Shown here in pieces: positions 12,001 through 23,520 of a stretch of DNA of 64,000 nucleotides. The position numbers and the translations under genes are program-made. Numbering within the stretch: position 1 is the stretch's first letter; each line of letters begins with the position of its first letter. Origin of the DNA: Eucommia ulmoides (lineage: Eukaryota; Streptophyta; Magnoliopsida; Garryales; Eucommiaceae); NCBI GenBank assembly GCA_016647705.1, contig JAENRU010000170.1, positions 124,001 through 188,000 on the forward strand, written 5' to 3'. The notes beneath the pieces are model-generated. The model saw only the letters and a list, made by a program, of their open reading frames with translations. It was not told the origin of the DNA and did no database searches.

Positions 12001-14412
12001 TCAAATTTTACATAAAATAAACAAAATTAACTTTAATTTTAATTTTAATTTTATCTTCATCTTTTTCTTTTTTTTTTTTTAAAAGTAGAGGGAAGAAAAA
12101 AGAGAGCGAGAATTAGAATATTAATTTCACCCTTTTCTTACCTTTATACCTTAAATTTAATTACCTCTTTTTATTAAAAAAAAATGTTTTATCAAAAAAG
12201 TACTTCGCCTTAGAAGCAAAGGTAAAAAATCAAATGCAGATCATATAAAAACATTATCCTCAGAAATGCTCTCTTAATTCCAAAAACATTCATAGATGAT
12301 TGAAAAAAAGTGGACGGAAAGTTCCTAGTCCATCAATCTTCATCTATCTCGTACATAGTATTAAAATTGAAAAAATAAATAGCAACTTTTTTTTTTGTTT
12401 TTCCCAATAAAAGTACTTAAAATCAATTTTTTATTTTTAATTTTTTTTTTAAAAATACTCTTTTGTTAAGTGGAAAACAAATGCTACTTTAAACTCTGTG
12501 TTTTTTTGGCTTAAAAATAAAAACATATTTTAAAAAAAGGCATTATCAAATGGTGCCTAAGTTATTTGATACTTTTTTGACATAATATTAGTTTCTCCTT
12601 TTAGTCAAGACTAGAAGCGGATGAAGTGTAATTTTTTAAGTAAAAGGGATCAAATGAAACACGATCGGAGTAAAAGAAGGTAAAAAATAATTAACCTTTT
12701 TTTCAACCAAAAAAATATGATCACAACACTTACACACTCAACAAGCTTAATTGACTTGGAAATGGTTCCTATTCTCCTATTGGTTTTCCATGTCCGAGGA
12801 TATCTTGGCCGTGGACCTTTTGCAGCACATACCTACGTGAAGGAAAAAAACTTAAATGTGAATTTGGCTCTGGTATTTGAAAACGAATTTAATTTAGAAA
12901 ACACAATATTTGAAAAAATCAATATTCTTCTTCTTCAAATACCTCATCCAAACACATTCTAAGACGAGAGAACATAGAAAAATATAACGGAAATTTACAA
13001 GAAAAAATCTACATCGAGCTACTATAATGAGACTCTAAAAATTCTATCTCCTTCCCATTTGTTGAACAATGTAGAGCATAATTTATTTAAGGGCTCCTAG
13101 TATATAGTCCTTCACTTTTTGATTTTTAATTTTTTTTATCCTATTCATATAGCAAGGTAAAAGTTGACTTGCAGGTCACATGGCGAGTAGTGAAAACAAC
13201 CTCTTGCAAATCAAGGTAAGGTTGCGTACAATAGACTTAAGTGGTCTGACCCTTCCCCAGACCATGAGCATAGCGAGAGCTTTGTATAACTCGGTTGCCT
13301 TATTCATAGAGCAAATTATTTTTTCGTCCTTACCAATTTATACTCTTAACTTATTTTTTAGTCCTTGGTTAACATTAAGAAGGATATCAAATGCAAATTT
13401 CAAATTAGTTAACGTTAACTCTATAGATCCAATCTAGATTCTAGTTGATGTTAACTGGATGACTAAAAACTTATTCGAAGGACTAAAAAAAATGAGGTTA
13501 AAAAGAATTAACTAGTTTTGAGGACAATCTACTAATTTCTCCTTTATTTAACTCCTTAAGTAGTGCTTGATGCCGCAAGCATTCAGCTCAAAAAATTGGA
13601 ATTGGAAATGAACGACTCCTAGGGTTTCATGAAACCAAATGCTACACAAACCCTCTGATACATAACGTGGCGTTTGGTTAATGTTTCTACTTCCAATAAA
13701 TTGGGATAGGATGGGAATTTGTTTCCGTTCCGGGGCATTCCGGAAATAGAAACATGTTTGGTAACAACCATTGTCCTGAAATTGATTTTTTTAATTTATG
13801 AGAACATGTGCAAGAAACACGTTTGGTGGTTGCAATATTTGTTTTTTTTTTCTTTAAATGTATGGTGGCCAGCGTGGTGGTGGCCGGCGGGATGACATGG
13901 GAATAGTTTTGTGGGAGTGAATAAGAATCAATATTTTTTTCCCTCGTATTCTTAAAAGAATCAGGAAATAGTCCTAAATCACTCCCAAAATTTTGGGAAC
14001 AAAAACTGTTTACCAAACGCATATTTTGTACATTAATCCCAAAATTTTGGGAGCCAGAATAAAAACAGCAACCAAACGGGGTCTAGATGTCGATTATCAA
14101 TTGCATCTTTCATGTTCTGAGGAAAGAAGGATGATCGTAGAGCTGAACTAAATCGAACAATTTAAGAACAATTTTTTATTGATCCTAGAACTGACCTAAA
14201 TCCAAACAGGAAATAGATTCAAGCTGAAGGGACATTTAATCTAATAATCATGATTTTACAATCAACAGCTTACGAATTTGAGTTTTGTTGATATAGAACT
14301 CGATGAATTAGGAAAGAAAACTCACCACGACGAAGCTATTGAATTTCCGGGAAAACTCAACCGAATCCAAACGCCGAGTAAATATTGCCGGAGAAAACCT
14401 CAATGTAAGCAT
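9050..14412 (-). CDS. EMB1417: EMB1417-like pentatricopeptide repeat protein
   Basis: Five exons on the minus strand, in transcript order: 14412-14326, 12832-12734, 11680-11537, 10728-10516, 9391-9050; 294 aa. Residues 1-29 are Arg/Ser-rich and organelle-targeting in character. Exon 2 gives a basic stretch with [13 protein letters not shown]-like helices follow at about 122-155 (TMGSY...[10 protein letters not shown]) and 160-195 (KMISIYY...FADMEELG). A basic [16 protein letters not shown] block near 230 is followed by an acidic Ser/Asp/Glu tail. Order and wording match my memory of Arabidopsis At4g21190 (emb1417, embryo-defective), which is short for a PPR protein. PPR proteins bind organelle RNA; the specific target is unknown. 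The N-terminal exons are short and hidden in other frames, but all four introns are GT-AG and phase 0. It is convergent with the SEC63 gene, as expected of the At4g21180-21190 pair. Confidence 0.92.
10086..10298. repeat. Inverted-repeat element, CAGTGGCGGA family
   Basis: Begins CAGTGGCGGAGCTATTAAGG and ends AGGATCCGCCGTTG, giving inverted GGCGGA/TCCGCC ends with a Gly-free, C-run-rich core. It lies in the last intron of the PPR gene. Same family as 145-350 and 19407-19541. Confidence 0.6.
10986..11353. repeat. PIF/Harbinger-like MITE with TTA target duplication
   Basis: About 368 bp flanked by TTA (10983-10985 and 11354-11356). Terminal inverted repeats are GAGTGCGTTTAGATAAGGAA on the left and, read inward from the right, GGGTGTGTTTGGATGAAGAA. 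The 3-base TTA duplication fits the PIF/Harbinger superfamily. It lies in PPR intron 3. Confidence 0.65.
12195..12561. repeat. Probable MITE, GGCACCATTTGGTAACA family, left end uncertain
   Basis: The right end reads AAAGGCATTATCAAATGGTG and internal sequence is rich in 'aaagtactt' blocks, as in the clearer copies at 18603-18845 and 40859-41200. The left boundary is not clear. It lies in PPR intron 2. Confidence 0.4.
13190..13282 (+). repeat. SINE fragment (Au-like 3' part)
   Basis: It contains AAGGTTGCGTACAATAGACT followed by 'cccttccccagacc' and an 'agcgagagctttg' tail, the recognisable 3' half of a common plant tRNA-derived SINE. The tRNA-like head is missing. It lies in PPR intron 1. Confidence 0.65.
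13667..14083. repeat. MITE-like element, GGCGTTTGGTTA family, long copy
   Basis: Starts GTGGCGTTTGGTTAATG and ends CAGCAACCAAACGGGGTC. It aligns along its length with 5269-5706. It lies in PPR intron 1. Confidence 0.7.
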
Positions 14413-16253
14413 CCTGGGAGAGAAGAAATCGGAAGAAATTTTTCGTTAGGTATTTCACGAACAAAATTTATAAATACTTTCAGCTTGAAATGCCTTTAAT
14501 TTGAACCTTCAAACTCCGTGAAAGCACCCACAAGGCACAGTAGAGAGAGAGTGAGAGAGTTACCGGCTCAGAGTTCGCAGCTCGCGTGCGTTTGTGAGAG
14601 AGAGAGCAGAGATTTTCTTGCATTCCCCCTTAAGATTTTTGTTTTCAATACTATGTGCTGATATTATTTTTATTTTCAATTTGATCCGATATTTTTATGA
14701 AATTCAAACGGAAGAGACCACGCTATCGCGAGCTCACATTCTCGTATCGTTAACCGCCCATGCAACACCCTCAAATGCGCTCGCTGCACTCTACTTTGAG
14801 CTCATCAAGAGAGCAGTTCCAACTCTCTACCAGTTTGTATAAGAGTGGTCAAACCCTTCTTCTTTTGTCAGGTCTACGACCAGCGACATAATTTCTGAAC
14901 TCAATCGGTGGGCTTTGACTCTGAAGGGATGAGGGATGTCTAGTTGTGTTGGCGCCTACCTGACTAAGAGCCACATATTAGCGCTATAATCCTCCGGGCA
15001 ACATGTTTGTCCCCTCTAACCGCCGTATTGATAAACGGTCCGTGACAACACACTGTCCCTTTTGACTACTATAGTATGTGCTGATATTATTTTTATTTTC
15101 AATTTGATCCAATATTTTATGAAATTCAAATGGAAGAGACCACACTGTCAAGAGCTCACATTCTTGCAGCGTCAACCGCCCGTGCAGCACCCTCGAACGC
15201 ATTTGTTGTGCTCTACCTTGGGCTTATCAAGAGAACAGTTTCAACTGTCATACTATGTGCTGATATTATTTTTATTTCAATTTGATCCAATATTTTATGA
15301 AATTCAAATGGAAGAGACCACACTGTCACGAGCTCACATTCTAGGAGCGACAACCGCTCGTGTAGCACCCTCAAACGCATTCGTTGCGCCCTACCTTGAG
15401 CTCATCAAGAGAGCACCTTCAACTCCCAATCAGTTATGCAAGGATGGTCAAACTTCTCTTCTTTTATCAGGTCCACGACTAGCGACATAATTTTCGAACT
15501 TAACTTGATCGGTATGACTCGACTCTGAAGGGACAAGGGATGCTCAGTTGTGTTGACGCCTATCTGGTTGAGCGCCACATATTAGCGCTATTATCCTCCA
15601 GCCAAGATGTTTGTCTCTTCTGACCACCACATTAATAAGCAGTCCGTGACAATGCGCTTTGCATGTGACCTTTAAAAAAGAGGTCAAAAAATACTGCTGG
15701 ATACTCGCTAAGATCAGGAGAAAGATCGCATCCTACTGAGCCTAAATCACTTGGTCCAATAGTAGTTCAATGTTGATGTTCTATTGAGCCCACCACTAGT
15801 AGTTCATTGTGGACATCATACGAGCGACCAACGAACCGGAAAAAGAGACAAGAAATGCAAAAGACGAAAATCTGTCATCAACTAGGTCGTACACCGATCA
15901 GTGCGCAACTGAAAATATTTCAGATCCATTGGTTAGCGTAATTCAGAAATACCTCCATGAAGAGAAAATTAAAGAAAATAAGTGGAAATTAATAAAAAAA
16001 AAAGTTTGTTTATTTTATTTACATAAATATTTTATAAAAGTAAATTAGATAATTAAATATATTTTATTTTTTAAAGTAATAAAAGTATTTTATCCATTTT
16101 TAAAGTAGAAAGGTACAAATATCTTAAAGAGAAGCTTCAAGAGATAAAGGAGAACCGCACGGCCAATCAACAAAGAGGAATATGCTCTAATCTGAATCCG
16201 CATTGTTCTTGATATTTCTTCACAGATCTCTCTCACGCAACCCCGGAAAAAAA
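14413..16253. other. Divergent intergenic region between PPR and At3g49140-like genes
   Basis: Both flanking genes read outward from here, so it holds two promoters and leaders. A GAGAGA-rich tract at 14538-14612 lies just upstream of the PPR ATG and looks like a typical plant leader or promoter element. A tandemly duplicated block fills 14649-15663 (listed separately). No protein-coding gene is supported. Confidence 0.6.
14649..15663. repeat. Tandem duplication with three copies of one unit
   Basis: Three copies of a unit starting 'ctatgtgctgatattattt' occur at about 14650, 15074 and 15251. The first and third extend roughly 410 bases and end in closely related 'cggtccgtgacaa' / 'cagtccgtgacaa' sequence. 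The middle copy is cut off after about 175 bases where the third begins. Function unknown; possibly remnants of long terminal repeats of an unrecognised retroelement. Confidence 0.7.
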
Positions 16254-19200
16254 ATGCTGACGATCGAATCGGCCACGGCTACTGCAGTTCGATTCTCCGC
16301 CGTCGCCGGCCGCTTCGATGGCGGCCTCTTGATACCTCGGTAAAGCCTCTACTGTTTGTTGTTTGGTTGCTAAGAAAAATGAGGAAATTAGAAGGTTCAA
16401 TAAAAGTGAGTGGGTGAAATTCAACTCATGAATTCATGTTTTCTGTCGAGTAGAAGGCGAATTTGCTATAGATCACGGAAATAACAGATTTACAATTCGA
16501 TTTTCGATTTGTTTTCATTAGTTTCATGTTTGCATTCTTTCGATTTCGAGTGATCGGTGTTCGAAATTCGTTAAGCAGGAACAAATTTGAAAGATTAGCA
16601 TGCAATTCGTTCCAAACAAGGAAACGTTTTGCTAAGAATAGAGTTAAAGCATCGGCGGAGAAGTCGAGCTCAGGTTCAGGACCGTTGAAGCAGAATGCAA
16701 AGCCACAGAGATATCATCCATCGGAGGACATTTCGGATTCGGAATATATGGAGGCTGGAGAACCGAGACTAAGACCTGCTGAAACTACTAGGACCATCAT
16801 TGAGGTGGTGCAAATATTTTGCTTTCATTTTGAATCTCTATCATGAAGTAGTATATATGCTTTGAATCTCAGCCTGATGTTGTTTGTGGCAATGCCGTTC
16901 TTCAGGTAAACAGCAAAGCAACACTGATGTTTTCAGGTCTAGTCAGTGAAGAAGTTCATCATAACATCTTCTGGCCAAATTTACCTTATGTAACTGATGA
17001 ACATGGAAGTAAGCTGCTTATATATATATAATAGATGTGTGTGTATGTGTGTATTGTTTTACCATTACTCTTGATATGTTATATGATTTGGCTTCTTGTC
17101 AGATATTTACTTTCAAGCCAAAAATGGTGATGATGTTCTTCAAAGTCTGTCTTCCGAGGATAATGTTGTGGTATGTAAGTTGAAATTTCAAAACTTGCTT
17201 ATGTTTGTATACTCATCAAATGCATGCTAAACCTATGTGTTCTGGCTGATGCACCAAAACTTCGACCTCTTTGATTTTGCCCTAGAACGGGGTTCAATAG
17301 AGTATTACTTCTTCAATCTATTCTGCTAGGAAGAGTTATTATGCTTGAAAGAGTTGTTCAATTATCTTTTGATACAAGGTTGTAAGCATGAGATCAAGAA
17401 CATATTGCAAGCAAAAAAGAAAAAAATATGTAGTTTACTTCATTTTGGAGTCTATATAAAAAATTACTCTGTCGGTCCGGATATACTGGTTTCATCAAAT
17501 ACAGCTTAAGCCTTTTGTCTTTGCGACCAGCATTTGTTTACCTACTGTTACTTCTTGAATCACTAGCATAATCCTCCTGTAGGATCAATGATAATAATGT
17601 GCATGTAACAAGATGCATTCATTTAGCCAAAAAAAGTTGCATTAATAATAATATTGCAAATGCTTGTTTGGCTTATTCAGTTTTAAACACAATGCAGCAA
17701 GTCATTGTCGGTCTAGATACTGCCGAATTGATGAGTGAGATGGAAGCATTAAGTCGATCCGAACATGATTTTGATATCGAGGACATAGATGATGAAGATA
17801 GTGACTCCGATGATGACGAGGAAGAAGAGGATGATGAAGATGAAGAGAACGAAGATGACAGCTACGGAAAGGTGCAACTCTTTGTTTAAGCTCTTTTGCT
17901 TCTTCAATTGTGAGAATTTCAGCTTTATAATCCTTCCTTACACGGCTTATATGCTTTTTGGAAGGATTGGGTTGACATTCTTGACGATGACGATGACGAG
18001 AACGAGGAGGATGATGAATACTGGGAGAATTTGGAGACAACGGGCTCTTCTCATCCTATGTATTTTGCCAAAAGGTTGGCCGAGGTAACGGCCTTGATAA
18101 ATTGTGACAAAAAGTAATCTCCCTCAGTCCCAAATTTATTATCATATTTGACTTTACACAAAGTTATAGGCATTGTTTGGATATTTTTTACTTTACTATA
18201 CTGCCCTTATTTGTAATGGTGCTGAAGCAATAAAAAATTTTGAAATGTGAATTTGTGGTTGAGAAGAGGGTTATTTTGGGAAAAGTGATGAAGTATGTTT
18301 GTTAGAAAAAGGCAGATGACAATTAATTTGGGACATTTAAAAAGGAAAGTAGGAGAATTAATTTGGGAGGAAGGTGTATAATTAAGGGAAAAGTATTAAA
18401 TCGTCCATGAAATAAGTCAATGATAATCTTTTATCTTTTCTTTCTTTCTTTCGAATAAGTTTTTAGATCTTCGGTTAATCTTAACTAGATTGAATTTGTT
18501 GAGTTGATATTAAATAGATGATGAATTCGTCTTTGATATCATCGTTAAAGTTAACAAAAATATTGGTAAGGACTAAGGACTAAAAATAAGTTGCTCAAAA
18601 TAAGGCACCATTGAAAAAGTGGGTGAAGAGGTTCTAATCCATTGATCTCTTATAATATAAAAATCGAGGAAATAAAAAACAACTCATTTTTGCTTTTTGA
18701 AAAATGTACTTAAAATAATATTCTTTATATTTTTTTATTTTTAAGTACTTTTTTAAGTGTGAAACAAATGATACTTTTAAAATGAATTGCTTTTTTTGCG
18801 TAAAACCAAAAAAGTACTTAAGAAACCGTTACCAAACTATGCCTTAGTTAAAAAATAAAATTGACAACGAAAAATTGAGGACTATATAATAAGAACGCCA
18901 TATATATAAAATTGCTCCTTGTGTTTATGAAATTTGTTTCTCATTGTGCAAATTCCCTTGTCTATTTAAAGACCGCGGCCAAAAAATCCGAATTCATTTT
19001 TTTTTCTTTTGTGTTGCTCAGGTAGTGTTTGATGGTCCGGTAGACTTTATGGATCAGCCTCCCGCGGGTCTTATCATCCAAGGCCTTCTCAGACCAGCGT
19101 TCATTGAAGAACACCCTGTCATCCAAAAACATGTATCTGACCATCAATCCAGTAATGCCAATACGAATCAAATTTCGGAAAGTGTAGAAGACAAAGAGGA

Positions 19201-22200
19201 AGAAGACCTTGTTATAGTAAATGGCCATAGAAATGATCCGGGATCATCTCTAGATAAGCCAATTTGGACAGCGGATTTAGAGAAGGACGAAATTGTGGGA
19301 AATGGGACTACCTTCTACAAGCTGGAGATGATTAAGATTCAACTTGTTTCGGCACATGGCCATCAGGTATGCTTGTTTATCATAACTACTCTGGGATTGA
19401 AAAAACCAGTGGCGGATCCAAAAAAATTAGTTGAGGGCCAGCTAATTTCTAATTGATTTTTTTCTCAAAGTAATTTTTGAAAGTTGAGGGCAATGAGGGG
19501 AGGCTTGAGTTTCCCCTAGGCCTTTAATAGCTCCGCCACTGATTGGAACATATGCAACTATCTTGTTCATGCTTGATATTTTGTCGAGGTTTCAAACCGA
19601 TATTATTTTGACCCTGTTTGGTAACACCTTTCTTGAAAGTAATTTTTAACATTAAAAAAAGTTATTTGAACAAAAAAAATACTTTTACTTGGATGTAAAA
19701 GTAAAAATTAAAACTATGTTTGATAACTTAGAGATGATATCTTAATGTTATCCATATAAACGATATCTGAATCCAACAGAATTTTACTTTTCAAAGCAAA
19801 ACGCTACTTTTATTTAAAAGTAAAAGAGTACTTTAAAAGAGTGTTATCCAATGGTGAGCTCCATATGCTAACGGGTAATCTCAGAAAGTGAGATTGTTCA
19901 TTTTGCAACTAAATCATACTGTCTAGTTATTAGTTTGAACGGCTCATCCAAAAGTAAAAAGATTTTTTTTTTTTTTTTTTGCTGCAGACTTCTGTTGAAG
20001 TAGAAGATTTTAGGAGAGCTCAGCCTGATGCTATTGCACATTCGGCTGCCAAAATATTGTCTCGTCTTAAAGCTGGTGGAGAAAAGACCGCGCAGGCCCT
20101 CCAATCGTTTTGCTGGAGATGTATGGGCATTCAAGCCGAGGTAAAACCCTTTTGTCTTTCAAAATTCAGTTTATGAAATTATTTTGTATGGCTAAATGCT
20201 TTATGCAAGAAATTGAATATAGTCGAATAAAGAAGTGTTTGAAATAGACTAAGGTAGTCTTTGTTTGCATGGATTTGGAGCCTGGGAGTTGGAACTAGAA
20301 ATGAATCGTATGTCAAAATCTGAAAAATTGTATGCATTCATTTCAAATTCCAATTCCATGTTCCCTGTAGAAAAGGGTCTAACTTACCCTCAAACGATGC
20401 CTTGAAAGGAGGAGGATTGCTTTAGGCTTTATACAGCTCAGGATCAGGTAACACAAGCGATGTGGAATTCAACATTTTCCCTCACGTGTGCAGAGTGGAC
20501 TTTGCCAAACTACTGTGAACGGATATAACGGGCCCAACATCAATGTCGGGGGGTCCCAACATTGATGTGGGATTCAACGCGGCAACACGGCCAATATAAG
20601 ACAAAATGCCTGGTTTTGATACCATCTAGAAATCCAATGGGCCTAATTGATCCTGAAAAGATGTCTTGAAAGGAGGAGGATTGCCTTAGGCTTACATATA
20701 GCTCAAGATTAGGTAACACCAGTGATGTGGGGATTCAACATTCCCAAACGCTACCCGATGAAAAATCATGCTCTAGATCCCCAACAAGATGCCCTGAGAT
20801 TTAAAAAAAAAAAAAAGGGTCTATTTGATTGTCTAAATTATTCTATATTTTTAATTGATTTGTATATGTTTTCATTGACCTATAATTTAATCAAATTTAC
20901 ATGTTTTTTAAAATAAAAAACATATAATCTGAACTAGAAGTAAAATGGGTAGTTAGGTAATTTAAGTGTTTTTCATTCTTGCAACCGAAAACTTAACTAT
21001 AACACTTCATAAATTGAGTAATTGAAAAATAGTACAATTTGCGAAGTTACAAAGACAACCATACGGGCCCTAAACGTAAAAATATATTTCTTTGCTTTTT
21101 AGTCTTTATTATATGAGATTTGCGAATATTTTCTTTAAAAGAAGTTTTCATTTGACAGGAGGCGGCGCTTGTAGGCGTAGACAGCCTTGGTTTCGACTTG
21201 AGAGTCTGCTCTGGAATACAAGTTCAAACGCTGCGTTTTTCTTTTAAGAAACGGGTATGAATTTCATCGTCTGGCCAAAATTTCTATTAAATGGTCCGTT
21301 TGGGTAAGGTTTTTTAAGAGAATATTTGATTTTGAAAAGAAATTCGTAAAATTGTCTTAATTAATGGTCCATACCCAAACACACCTTGAAGTACATTTTA
21401 CAAGTCCATCAAAATCAAATTTCTTTTTCAAATAACGCACCCTTAAAGATTCCAAATCTATCGCACATGCATGCATATATGTTATTGTGTTTGGCTAGGC
21501 ATAAAATCAACATATCATGAACAATTTTATATTTACCTTCAAGCACATCATAGTGGGTATATACACATATATACATAACTACAAATGTTACCTATCCAAC
21601 ATATATTGGTACATATCTCGTGCCTAAATGCACTAATTTTAATTTAATAATACATTATTTTTGAGTATCCTATAGTTCAATACGAAAAGACATTTTTTTG
21701 AGTGTTTGTTATCGAATTTCTCAACAAAATCTAAATCAACGGTTGCGAATATCATGTGCCTAAATGCACTAATTTTAATTCAATACATTAATCTTGAAAA
21801 ATGCACTTAATACATTAATATTGAATATCTTCTAGTTAGCTTAAATATGTTAATTATGAAAAGGTATTTTTTTAGAGTTTGTTATGTAGTTTCTTAACAA
21901 AATCTAAGTCAACAGTTAAAAATGTCTCCATCGATCCAATGGTAAAAAATGTCTCAAATATAAAATATTTTCTGATTTATTATATGGACATATATGAATA
22001 CACACACTCGGAATCTGAGTATGTAGAGATATCATTGTTTTCCTTATATACATAATTGTATAACATTTATATATAAATATAATATGGATCGGAAGAGAAG
22101 GTTGAGATCATTATTGTTTTCCTTACGATTCTAGACAATTTTTAAATCTATCGTGTTGTGTGCCTTGTCCGTTAGACCATCTCATTTGTGCACATAACAC

Positions 22201-22377
22201 ACAATAACATCTAAAGATGAACAAAATAATAACTAATGTGGTCCACAATGATGGTAATCTCTTAGGGTTCCAAATGGAACAATTACATGTTGATGTATAA
22301 TGTTGTTCTGTTGAATCGATACTAACGTGTAATGTACAATTATATATGTGTGTGTTGTATTGCGATAGTATATAGTG

Positions 22378-22427
<50 letters not shown>

Positions 22428-22952
22428 AAACAACCTGCATGTATACATATATATCCTCCCCAAATCTTGTAATAGCAGGAACCTTCATGCATTGACTACT
22501 ATATATATATGTTTGTGTGTTTAAAAGAAATTTAAAAAAAATGGATTATCGAAACGTTCTGTTTATAATCCAAAACGTTCTATTTACAACACCACCAAAA
22601 AAAAGAAAAAAAGGACTCTTAAAAGTACATCCTCGTTTATTAGTTAGATTGAGAGAAATATATAAATCGATTGAACCTCAAAAAGAAAAGAATTCTATAA
22701 TAATCAATCAGATAATTCTTGAATCGTTTTGTCAAATTGGTTCTATCCATCTATCCATCTATATATATAGATCACGGTGTGTACGTGTATGTGAGTTTAT
22801 GTGCACTTTATGTGTGTGTATATATTTTTTTATGGCTGTATGTGCAGGCATCTTCGGAGTACAGTGCTGAGAGACAACTGAATGATTTGTTGTTCCCAAG
22901 GATCCAGAACAAGCCCCATAAAAAGAAAGAAGCACACCAAACTGAACTATGA
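16254..22952 (+). CDS. At3g49140-like probable plastid protein (DUF2470-type C-terminus)
   Basis: Ten exons: 16254-16339, 16522-16804, 16906-17008, 17103-17170, 17698-17871, 17965-18084, 19022-19366, 19988-20140, 21159-21254, 22848-22952; 510 aa. The order matches my memory of Arabidopsis At3g49140, an uncharacterised protein. Seen: a Ser/Arg-rich N-terminus like a plastid transit peptide; a RYHPSEDISDSEYMEAGE block near residue 100; a split-barrel-like region including VNSKATLMFSGLVSEE (from 124); a long Asp/Glu run at about 200-265; and a C-terminal region with QPDAIAHSAAKILSRL and VGVDSLGFDLRVCSG, which resembles the DUF2470 domain found in heme-oxygenase-like and GluTR-binding-type proteins. 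Arabidopsis annotation calls it a PPR protein, but no PPR helices are visible here. Function unknown; a tetrapyrrole-related role is only an analogy. A TRIM lies in intron 8 and a TA microsatellite in intron 9. Confidence 0.93.
18603..18845. repeat. MITE, GGCACCATTTGGTAACA family
   Basis: Starts AAGGCACCATTG and ends CCGTTACCAAACTATGCCTT, an inverted pair, with 'aaaagtactt' repeats inside. It lies in intron 6 of the At3g49140-like gene. Confidence 0.6.
19407..19541. repeat. Inverted-repeat element, CAGTGGCGGA family, best copy
   Basis: Begins CAGTGGCGGATCC and ends GCTCCGCCACTG, so the outer ten bases are a perfect inverted repeat. About 135 bp, in intron 7 of the At3g49140-like gene. Confidence 0.7.
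19611..19856. repeat. MITE, GGCACCATTTGGTAACA family
   Basis: Left end ACCCTGTTTGGTAACACC; right end GAGTGTTATCCAATGGTG, an imperfect inverted pair with internal 'aaagtaa' and 'agtacttt' blocks. In intron 7 of the At3g49140-like gene. Confidence 0.55.
20366..20740 (-). mobile_element. Complete TRIM retroelement with perfect target duplication
   Basis: Terminal repeats lie at 20366-20474 and 20625-20740. On the minus strand each begins TGTTGAATYCCACATC-like sequence. The internal part starts with TGGTATCAAAACCAGG (complement of 20609-20624), a good match to the plant initiator-tRNA primer-binding site. A purine tract, GTGAGGGAAAA, sits just before the other terminal repeat. Flanks are TTCCC on both sides (20361-20365 and 20741-20745). 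No coding capacity, as usual for terminal-repeat retrotransposons in miniature. It lies in intron 8 of the At3g49140-like gene. Confidence 0.88.
22380..22423. repeat. (TA)n microsatellite
   Basis: About 22 uninterrupted TA units in the last intron of the At3g49140-like gene. Length is likely to vary between individuals. Confidence 0.95.
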
Positions 22953-23362
22953 TAGATCAGGTAATGAATTCTTCTTCACCTCTCTCTCTCTCTCTCTCTC
23001 GGTTTTGTTTGTACACATTTTGGGGCTCAAAATTGTACATAGCAGTTAGAAGTTTCCCTTTCAATGTTCTAGTTCATGTATTTGTTTATTGCAATTGACA
23101 ATCATGAAAAAAAATTAATAATTAAAAAATCATTTCTTTTTTAAAAACGGTGTTTTTGAATATGAGAAAATCTCTTAAAAAACGATTAGAAATAGTGTCG
23201 GGATCTGTTTGGTTTGCAACTAAGTGAAAACTTATTTGTAGAATTTTTTATGTACGTATTTGTTGTAATTGTTTTCGTTTTGACAGTGTTTGGTAGTATG
23301 GAATTCGACAAACAGTGACTACATGTAATTTTTAAATTTTTACATATATTTATTTTTAATTT

Positions 23363-23520
23363 CAGAGTGAGTCTTAATTTCAATGGTAAGATTATTTCAT
23401 TGTACTTTGGGTTCAAATCTTGGAAACAGTCTCTCTGTATACAGGGTTAAAAATGCGTACATTTGACTTTCTCTAGTCCTTGCAATGGCGGGAATCTTCG
23501 TGCACTGGGTTGCTCTTTTT
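23363..23520 (+). mobile_element. Au-like tRNA-derived SINE
   Basis: A tRNA-like head with 'caatggtaagattatttcatt' is followed by a box-B-like GGGTTCAAATCTTGG at 23409-23423, then 'ggaaacag' with a short spacer, and a tail with 'tccttgcaatggcgggaatc' and 'gcactgggttgctc' running into T-rich sequence. This order is that of the Au SINE family as I remember it. The box A region is degenerate, so current activity is doubtful. Confidence 0.75.

Noticed and set aside
22123-22488. Minus-strand frames with Tyr-Ile repeats
   Set aside because: They are produced by the (TA)n microsatellite in an intron; no coding signal.
23405-23425. tRNA-like box B
   Set aside because: It is followed by SINE body sequence, not a tRNA fold; called as SINE and not as a tRNA gene.
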